Shown one piece after another: positions 44,853 to 50,575 of a stretch of 50,575 nucleotides of DNA. The translations under genes and the position numbers were made by a program. This DNA is from Aeromonas finlandensis (GTDB lineage Bacteria > Pseudomonadota > Gammaproteobacteria > Enterobacterales > Aeromonadaceae): the NCBI RefSeq assembly GCF_000764645.1, contig NZ_JRGK01000268.1, positions 1-50,575 of the forward strand, given 5' to 3'. A model generated the notes under the pieces. The model saw only the letters and a list, made by a program, of their open reading frames with translations. It did no database searches and was not told the origin of the DNA. Within the stretch, counting starts at the first letter, position 1. Each line of letters starts with the position of its first letter.

Positions 44853-46375
44853 CTGGCCTCGCGGTATTGCTGCTGCCGCTCCCGTTGCCAGCGGGGCAGC
44901 ATCTTCAGCGCCATGGGTTTGCCGAAGAAGTAGCCCTGGATCAGATAGACGCCGTGCTGGCTCAGATAGTCGACCTGCAGCTGGCTCTCGACCCCTTCGG
45001 CGATCATCTCCATGCCCGACTCCCGACCAAAGACGATGATGGCATCCAGCACGCTGCGTTTGAGGTCGTTGGTACCTATGGTATCGACGAACATCTTGTC
45101 GATCTTGATCTGGCGGATCCCCAGACTTTGCAGGTAGGCAAAGCCGCCGTAGCCGGTACCGAAATCATCCAGCTTGAAGTGATAACCCATCTGCTGCAGC
45201 AGGGTGATCTCCTCGGTGGCCGCCTTGATGTCGAGGATCGGCTTGCGCTCGGTCAGCTCGAAGGTGAGCTGGGTAGGTGAGGGGTTGTGGCTGTGGTTGA
45301 GCAGGGTGCGCAGCAAGGGCTGCTCGATATGGGCCGCCACCAGATTGACGCTGACCCACTGTTCTGGCGCCAGCTGTGGCAGGTCGCTGATCACCTGCTC
45401 CAGCAACTGCTCGGTCATTGGCAGGATTAGCCCCTGTTCCTCTGCATACTCGATAAAGGTGCCCGGGGGGATCAGCTCGCTTCCCCGCTGCCAGCGCAGC
45501 AGCGCCTCGAACCCCACCACTTTATTGGTGCGGATATCCACCACCGGTTGGTAGAGGGGAATAAACTCCCGGCGTATCAGGCCTGTCTGCAACAGCCCCT
45601 TGAGCGAGCGTCGGTAGTTGCGTAGCAGCCAGTATGTGGCAGTTAACAGGGTACCGAGCACAATGCCGAGCCAGAGGCCGTAGTGATTGAGCTGGTCATG
45701 GGCATATTGCTCCAGCGCTTTTCCCGCCCAGACCGTCTTTCTGGTGAGTTCATTCGGATCGTAGAAACTCAGGCTGCTATTGTTCTCTTCCTGCTTGATG
45801 CTCTTGTCGCCGCGTGGAAAGTGAACGGTGGCCGTATCGGGAGCCTGCCGGCTGAACTCCAGATAGAAGCAGTTGGCACAGGGGTGTTGCAGCCGCGCGT
45901 GGCTCCAGCTGTTATCCAGCACCCAGTAGGCGAGGTTGCCGCCGGACTGGTAGTAGGCCACCAGCTCCTGCTCGGTATTGAATTTGGCCACGGTAGCCGT
46001 GATCCCCAGTTTGCCGAACTTCTGCCCGCTGTTTTGGAGCTCCCTGAGCAGCGGGATCCCCATGCCCAGACTGGAGCAGCTGTTACCGGAGGCGAGCTCC
46101 AGCCCCTGCAGGCGGATGTGGTCGCTGTAGAAGCGGGGATCGCGCAGCAGCATCATGTCCTTGGCGCCACAGTCGAACTCAAATTGTGCCAGTTGCTTGT
46201 TGATGGTGGCATCCAGCTCCCGGTGGCGTTCTGCCATTGCCTCTTTGAGCTCGGTGACCTTATTTTCCAGCAGATGGAAGGCCATCGGCTTGGCAAGCCA
46301 CAGGCCGAGAGACTGGCTACCGACGATAGGTAGGAGGAACAGCAACAGAGAGAGCCAGACGGGAGATATGCGCAA
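44849..46375 (-). CDS. CSS/EAL c-di-GMP phosphodiesterase (PdeC-type)
   Basis: This 508-residue inner membrane protein has an N-terminal helix (about 6-27), a periplasmic CSS domain (about 30-230; Cys-Ser-Ser at 100-102, further Cys at 69, 164 and 167), a second helix (about 234-252), and a cytoplasmic EAL domain (about 265-500). The EAL motif is FEALLRW, with SVNLVA, ELTERKP, DDFGTGYGG, KIDKMF and EGVES all present, so it should hydrolyse c-di-GMP. CSS-EAL enzymes respond to periplasmic disulfide state. No strong ribosome site near the start. Confidence 0.92.
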   Translation of the reverse strand: MRISPVWLSLLLFLLPIVGSQSLGLWLAKPMAFHLLENKVTELKEAMAERHRELDATINKQLAQFEFDCGAKDMMLLRDPRFYSDHIRLQGLELASGNSCSSLGMGIPLLRELQNSGQKFGKLGITATVAKFNTEQELVAYYQSGGNLAYWVLDNSWSHARLQHPCANCFYLEFSRQAPDTATVHFPRGDKSIKQEENNSSLSFYDPNELTRKTVWAGKALEQYAHDQLNHYGLWLGIVLGTLLTATYWLLRNYRRSLKGLLQTGLIRREFIPLYQPVVDIRTNKVVGFEALLRWQRGSELIPPGTFIEYAEEQGLILPMTEQLLEQVISDLPQLAPEQWVSVNLVAAHIEQPLLRTLLNHSHNPSPTQLTFELTERKPILDIKAATEEITLLQQMGYHFKLDDFGTGYGGFAYLQSLGIRQIKIDKMFVDTIGTNDLKRSVLDAIIVFGRESGMEMIAEGVESQLQVDYLSQHGVYLIQGYFFGKPMALKMLPRWQRERQQQYREAS

Positions 46376-46587
46376 AGGAAGTACCTGCCAGTTTCATGAG
46401 ACACAAATGGGCTGGTCCATCATAGTGCATTAGTGCAATCAATTTGAATCAGTGTTGATAAACTTGTTGGTGTAATTATTAAGCTTATGATTTTAAATGT
46501 TTTTATTGTGAACTTTGGCTGGATTCAATCGCTGACCTGTCATAAATGACAATTGCCCGGCTTATCCGAACTGCATTAGAGTACCCC

Positions 46588-46700
46588 TGCGGTTTGACTC
46601 ACCGTGTGTTCAATACTCCTGTATCTGTTTTTTGTCAGTAGCACAGAGTGTTAGTTTTGATATGAGTGTTCCTTTTGGTCCCTTTTGAGGGACCATTTTT
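46588..46700 (+). ncRNA. Possible small RNA or leader upstream of csrD/mshH
   Basis: In the 500-base gap before csrD there is a strong hairpin with T-tail at 46677-46705. A promoter-like pair TTGCCC (46553-46558) and TTAGAG 17 bases on would start an RNA near 46588. It ends well before csrD starts (46878), so it may be an attenuator leader or a separate RNA. The AT-rich part 46376-46540 and the palindrome TGTCATAAATGACA (46538-46551) look regulatory. No gene seen. Confidence 0.33.
46677..46700 (+). terminator. Terminator or attenuator upstream of csrD/mshH
   Basis: The stem GGTCCC / GGGACC (76-95 counting flanks) has a TTTTGA loop and an ATTTTTCTG tail, nearly symmetrical on both strands. 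Confidence 0.75.
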
Positions 46701-46877
46701 CTGTGCGTCATTTCTCCTCTCCCCGCATCAACGGCGCACCATCCTTGGTATTCTCTCTGTGCTTTGGGTATGCTGCCCCGCTTAAATTGCAGAAGCGGGA
46801 TCTTCATCCATAGCAGTGGCCTGATCGCCGCTGCTACCATGAAGCCTCATGGATGTTGCTGGGCATACGGAAGGCGC

Positions 46878-48806
46878 ATGAAACTGACTACACAGCTTGT
46901 CTCATTTATCACCCTGTGCGTGATCGCTGCCATGGCGATCGTGCTGATTGGCGGGGTGTTCAGCTTTCGTGAGCTGGGCATGGAGTTGCAGCAGAAGAAG
47001 GTCGATGCCCTGGTCGAGGTGATCGACAAGCAGTTCGATGTGGCCCACAACATGGATGAGATGAGTCACTGGCTACCCACTCTGCTCAGAGCCTCCCATG
47101 TGGTGGAGCTGGAAGTGCGTCAGAATGACCAGCGGGTCTACTGGTTCCGTGATGTGCAGCGTTCGGTCGATGAACAGCTGTTGGTGCCATACAGCCATAG
47201 GTTGCCTCATCAGGTCGGCATGCAGGTCAACTTCAAACTGGAACGCCCCTTCAAGGAGGCGGAGTACTCCATGAAGGCGATGTCCGGCATCTCCTTCGGC
47301 GTCTTTATCGTGGTGTTCGGTCTCTGGTACTCCATCCGCTGGCTGCGTCAGCAGCTGCGCGGTGCCGAATTGCTGGCCATTCGCGCCCAGCTGATCCTCG
47401 ATGACAAACTCTCCAAACTGAATCATGACCCTGCCGAAGAGTGGCCGGTGGACGCCAGTCAGGCGCTTGACCATCTGCTGGCCGAGCTGGCCGATGCCCG
47501 CAAGGAGCGCAGTCGCTTCGACAACTTCATTCGCAGCAACGCCTTCGTCGACAAGATGACCGGTATCGGCAACCGACTCTTTTTCGACAACCGGCTGGAG
47601 AGCGCCATCATGGAGGCGAGCGTGATGAGCGGCGGGGTGCTGCTGATCGAGCTCGCCTGTCTGGAGGATCTGGAGGCCGAGCAGTTCGAATTGCTGGGCC
47701 ACGATCTGCTGCTGGAGGCGAGCGCCACCATAGGTGCCTTCGTGCGCAAGCATAACGGCGCCCTGCAGGCCCGCTATGCCGGTCAGGTGTTTGCGGTGCT
47801 GCTACCCAATATGTCCGAGAGCGAGATGGTGGATGGCGCCAGCCAGTTGCTCAAGAGCCTGCAACGGCTGCACTGGCCGCAGGAGGTCAATCCCGATACG
47901 GCGGTCTATCTCGGCGCCGTCTGCTATCAGGCGGAAGATAGCCTGCTCAAGGTGCAGGAGGAGGCGGAGCTGGCCCTCAAGAGCGCCCGTCTGCAGGGGC
48001 ACAACGGCTGGTTCCTCTACGAGAAGCAGCTGGACGAGGAGCAGAGCAGCAAGGGCACGGTGCGTTGGCGCACCCTCATCAGCCGTCGCCTCGAGGAGCT
48101 CGGCATCGATTTTTACATCCAGCCGATCCAGCAGGACCGGGGGCAGGTGGTGTTGCAGCAGGAGCTGCTCACCTATCTGCACGACGAGCAGGGGCGGGCC
48201 CTGCAGGCGGGGATCTTCATGCCGATGGCTGAGAAGGTCGGGCTGCTGCTGCAGTTGGATCGGCTGGTGGCGCAGCAGACTCTCGCTCTGCTGCGCCAGC
48301 GCTCCGAGCAGAGCTGCCCCATCAGCCTGACTCTGAGCGCCCAGAGCCTGCTCAACCGCGAGTTCCAGCGCTGGCTCTTCTTCGCCCTGTTCCAGCTGCC
48401 GCGCAGTACCAACGAGCGGTTGATCCTGCAACTCTCCGAATCCCAGGTGACCCGCCACTTCGAGGCGCTCAAGCGGCCGCTGCGCTCCCTGCGGATGCTG
48501 GGCTGCCAGCTGGCCATCGATCATGCCGGTCAGGATGTGGTGAGTACCCAGTACATCAAGGAGTTCGAGATCAACTTCCTCAAGCTGCACCCCAGTCTGG
48601 TGCGGGAGATCCATGCTCGCCAGGTTAACCAGATGGCGGTACGCAGTCTGGTGGGGGGCTGTGCCAATACCCGTACCCGGGTGCTGGCGGTGGGGGTGGA
48701 GAGCGGCGACGAGTGGAAGATGCTGCGCCACCTCGGGGTGCATGCCGGGCAGGGGGCCTGGTTTGCCGAGCCCCAGCGATTGGTGCTGGAACCGGCGGGT
48801 GATTGA
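46878..48806 (+). CDS. csrD: CsrD/MshH, degenerate GGDEF-EAL regulator of CsrB decay
   Basis: This 642-residue membrane protein (two helices near 9-32 and 137-160, periplasmic region between) carries a HAMP-like linker, a degenerate GGDEF domain (GGDEF position reads AGQVF in ARYAGQVFAVLLP) and a degenerate EAL (QQELLTYL). It therefore should not make or break c-di-GMP. CsrD in E. coli targets CsrB and CsrC for RNase E; the Vibrio homologue is MshH, at the start of the MSHA locus. The downstream mshI supports that identity. GGAAGG lies before the ATG at 46878. Confidence 0.9.
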   Translation: MKLTTQLVSFITLCVIAAMAIVLIGGVFSFRELGMELQQKKVDALVEVIDKQFDVAHNMDEMSHWLPTLLRASHVVELEVRQNDQRVYWFRDVQRSVDEQLLVPYSHRLPHQVGMQVNFKLERPFKEAEYSMKAMSGISFGVFIVVFGLWYSIRWLRQQLRGAELLAIRAQLILDDKLSKLNHDPAEEWPVDASQALDHLLAELADARKERSRFDNFIRSNAFVDKMTGIGNRLFFDNRLESAIMEASVMSGGVLLIELACLEDLEAEQFELLGHDLLLEASATIGAFVRKHNGALQARYAGQVFAVLLPNMSESEMVDGASQLLKSLQRLHWPQEVNPDTAVYLGAVCYQAEDSLLKVQEEAELALKSARLQGHNGWFLYEKQLDEEQSSKGTVRWRTLISRRLEELGIDFYIQPIQQDRGQVVLQQELLTYLHDEQGRALQAGIFMPMAEKVGLLLQLDRLVAQQTLALLRQRSEQSCPISLTLSAQSLLNREFQRWLFFALFQLPRSTNERLILQLSESQVTRHFEALKRPLRSLRMLGCQLAIDHAGQDVVSTQYIKEFEINFLKLHPSLVREIHARQVNQMAVRSLVGGCANTRTRVLAVGVESGDEWKMLRHLGVHAGQGAWFAEPQRLVLEPAGD

Positions 48807-48816
48807 GATAAACAAG

Positions 48817-48842
48817 AGAGGGTCGCCTTGGGGCGACCCTCT
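48817..48842. terminator. Bidirectional terminator between csrD/mshH and the PLP gene
   Basis: The stem AGAGGGTCGCC / GGCGACCCTCT has a TTGG loop, 11 bases past the csrD stop. The T-run is short. Confidence 0.78.
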
Positions 48843-48870
48843 GTCGTTTGCGGCTACCTTCAGGCTGCGC

Positions 48871-49797
48871 TCACAGGCGCCCCTGCTCCCGCAGCCCGGC
48901 CAACCCCTGCATGCCGCCGGTGTGGATGAAGACGATCTTGCTGCCGGGGGCGATGCGGCCCGCCGTCATCTCGCGAAACAGCCCCCACATCGCCTTGCCA
49001 CTGTAGATGGGCTCCAGTGGCAGGCCGGTTGTGGCGCTGAAATCCTGCACCCACTGCCAGAGGGCCGGACTGAATTTGGCATAGCCGCCATCGTGGTGAT
49101 CGAGTGCGATCCGCCAACCGGAGATGCTGGCGGCCGCGGGATGGAGACGGCACACCTCGTCGGCGATAAAGCCACCCCCCTTCAGCACCGCAATGGCGAG
49201 GATCTGCTCCCGCTCCCGTTTACCGGCGATCAGGCCCGCCAGGGTGCCGCCGCTGGCGCAGGGCAGTACCCAGAGATCCGGCGAGAAGGGCACTTCGCTG
49301 ACCAGTTCCGCCACCCCGGGGATGGCCAGCGGGCTGCTGCCTCCTTCCGGCACGATCAGGGTATCCGGCGCGTCGAATTGGGCCAGCCAGTCAGGATCCT
49401 GCCGTCGCCGGTAACTCTGGCGGTCGACGAAAACGAGATCCATGCCCCAGCACTTGGCATCCCGCAGGGTAGAGTTACTGACGGCATCGGATTCGCCCCG
49501 TATGATACCGGTAGTACGAAGACCAGATTGGCACCCCGCTGCCGCCAGCGCGTGGATATGATTGGAGTAGGCGCCACCGAACGAGAGCAGATGCTGTTTG
49601 CCCTGTTCTTTGGCGTGAATCAGATGGTATTTGAGTTTGCGCCACTTGTTGCCGGAGATGGCAGGATGGATCAGATCATCCCGTTTACACCAGAGTTCGA
49701 CGCCATAGCGGGTCAGCAACGGATGGTGGATAAGTTGCAGGGGGGAGGGCAGGATGGCATGGCCATCTGTCGCTTCGGCTGGAAGGCTGGCTTGCAA
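48871..49797 (-). CDS. PLP-dependent D-cysteine desulfhydrase / ACC deaminase family
   Basis: This 308-residue fold-type II PLP enzyme has the lysine at K51 in ISGNKWRKLKY, then LLSFGGAYSNHIHALAAAG (PLP phosphate loop), LPCASGGTLAGLIAG and FIHTGGMQGLAGL. Such enzymes cleave D-cysteine to pyruvate, sulfide and ammonia, or 1-aminocyclopropane-1-carboxylate to 2-oxobutyrate. Which one cannot be told here. The only in-frame start is a TTG at 49797, with a poor ribosome site and a stop 15 bases upstream. The gene lies between csrD/mshH and mshI, on the opposite strand. Confidence 0.88.
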   Translation of the reverse strand: MQASLPAEATDGHAILPSPLQLIHHPLLTRYGVELWCKRDDLIHPAISGNKWRKLKYHLIHAKEQGKQHLLSFGGAYSNHIHALAAAGCQSGLRTTGIIRGESDAVSNSTLRDAKCWGMDLVFVDRQSYRRRQDPDWLAQFDAPDTLIVPEGGSSPLAIPGVAELVSEVPFSPDLWVLPCASGGTLAGLIAGKREREQILAIAVLKGGGFIADEVCRLHPAAASISGWRIALDHHDGGYAKFSPALWQWVQDFSATTGLPLEPIYSGKAMWGLFREMTAGRIAPGSKIVFIHTGGMQGLAGLREQGRL

Positions 49798-49884
49798 GGA
49801 TGAGTCCGTCTTTTATCTGGAGGCTAATTTACTGTTTATGTTAATATTTCACACATTTAACCAATGATGATGGGGCGGGCTAAC

Positions 49885-50575
49885 ATGAAACAACTGTTCA
49901 AACGGTCGACGCCAAGCCGCCAGGTAGGGCTCTTGCTGGCCAATGACAGGATCATGCTGGCCGCGGTGGGCAATCCCCCCGTCTTCGCGACGCGCACCAT
50001 CAACGGCCCACAGGAGTGGGCGGTGGCCATGAACGAGCTGTTCAGTCGCCACGGTCTGGCCAAGTCTACGGTGCGGGTGGCCCTCGCCGCCAGCCTTTAT
50101 CAGCAGATCCAGATCGACAAGCCTGCCGTACCCGATGCCGAGATGGCGGGCGCGCTCCCCTGGGCCATCAAGGATTATGTCAGCGAGCCCGTGCTGCAAC
50201 TGGCGCTGGATTATGTGGACCTGCCCACCCCGCCGGCCGGTCGTCCGCGCATCAATGTGATCTGTCTGCCCAAGAGCCGGGTGCAACAGCTGGCCGATGC
50301 CATCAACGGCATCGCCACCCTGCAATCCATCATCAGCGACGAGTTGGCGCTTACCGCTCTCTATGACGCGGATGAGATGGTACGCATGCTGCTGTGGCAA
50401 CCCAAGGGGCAGGATCTGCAACTGCTGGTCTTTCATCAGGGGGGGCTCTGCTTCTCCCGCCAACTGCGTGGTTTTACCAGTCTGACCGGCGAACATGAAC
50501 CGGACAGCATGCAGCTCGACTCGCTGGCGCTGGAGATCCAGCGCTCCCTCGACTATCTGGCGGGTCAGCTCAAAT
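49885..50575 (+). CDS. mshI: MshI, MSHA pilus biogenesis protein (partial, runs off the end)
   Basis: The first 230 residues are in the window. It starts MKQLFKRSTPSRQVGLLLAN; another start, MMMGRAN..., lies at 49864. It reads as a PilM-like actin-fold protein: VGLLLANDRIMLAAVG, then PWAIKDYVSEPVLQLALDYVD and ISDELALTALYDADEMVRM. MshI is the first gene of the MSHA type IV pilus cluster in Vibrio and relatives. The 3' end is not in the window. Confidence 0.82.
   Translation, partial: MKQLFKRSTPSRQVGLLLANDRIMLAAVGNPPVFATRTINGPQEWAVAMNELFSRHGLAKSTVRVALAASLYQQIQIDKPAVPDAEMAGALPWAIKDYVSEPVLQLALDYVDLPTPPAGRPRINVICLPKSRVQQLADAINGIATLQSIISDELALTALYDADEMVRMLLWQPKGQDLQLLVFHQGGLCFSRQLRGFTSLTGEHEPDSMQLDSLALEIQRSLDYLAGQLK

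Noticed and set aside
46538-46551. TGTCATAAATGACA as a possible LexA or Fur site
   Set aside because: It fits neither CTGT-N8-ACAG nor a Fur box closely. It could be regulatory, but no regulator can be named.

Overview
The window looks like chromosomal DNA of an Aeromonas-type gammaproteobacterium. The evidence is the gene content and order: a FabR/YijD pair, divergent rsmD and ftsY followed by ftsE-ftsX-rpoH, a hutC-hutI-hutG-hutU-hutH cluster, and a csrD/mshH gene followed by mshI, the first gene of an MSHA pilus locus. GC-rich third codon positions run throughout. I see no prophage, insertion sequence, CRISPR array, tRNA or rRNA. This is mostly core genome, so the interest is in regulation, small genes and RNA rather than in an accessory island.

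Layout. 1-3700: a broken C-terminal scrap of an acetyltransferase-like gene, yijD and fabR (minus), a delta-9 desaturase divergent from fabR, a 51-residue gene, and a YhhN-family membrane protein. 3750-7700: an EmrA/EmrB-type efflux pair with a divergent LysR regulator and a DUF2007/zinc-ribbon protein. 7690-12000: a dicarboxylate symporter, a YecH-like protein, a MarC-family protein, a LysR regulator, a lone TatA/E-like protein and a YfcZ/YiiS-like protein. 12160-19230: an MltF-like lytic transglycosylase, a 58-residue gene, a phospholipase D family protein, and a TAXI-type TRAP transporter made of a fused permease and a binding protein. 19630-24620: an exported oligopeptidase B, a DUF411 protein, a small hypothetical protein, and a short-chain dehydrogenase with a divergent LysR regulator. 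24720-27630: a KefG/KefB-type potassium efflux pair with a SirB2 protein.

27900-36330: a WYL regulator behind an array of GCGACA half-sites, a very GGA-rich RNA that I read as CsrB, yhhL-like and rsmD (minus), ftsY, ftsE, ftsX, rpoH and a beta carbonic anhydrase. 36330-42690: the hut operon for histidine breakdown to glutamate, with HutC-like operators. 42820-50575: a ChaA-type antiporter, a methyltransferase, a CSS/EAL phosphodiesterase, csrD/mshH, a PLP-dependent desulfhydrase/deaminase, and the start of mshI, which runs off the window.

The strongest linking theme is the Csr system. The window holds both the candidate CsrB sponge RNA (about 40 GGA triplets, roughly twice the count I recall for E. 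coli CsrB) and the gene of CsrD/MshH, the family that directs CsrB decay. TGTAAG half-sites resembling UvrY/GacA boxes lie upstream of the RNA. Several strong intrinsic terminators are not at the ends of genes (near 11324, 15443, 34506 and 46677), which suggests unannotated small RNAs. I did not find a convincing new multi-gene system. The best leads are the large CsrB, the orphan-terminator RNAs, the WYL operator array and the intact small genes at 2722 and 13567.
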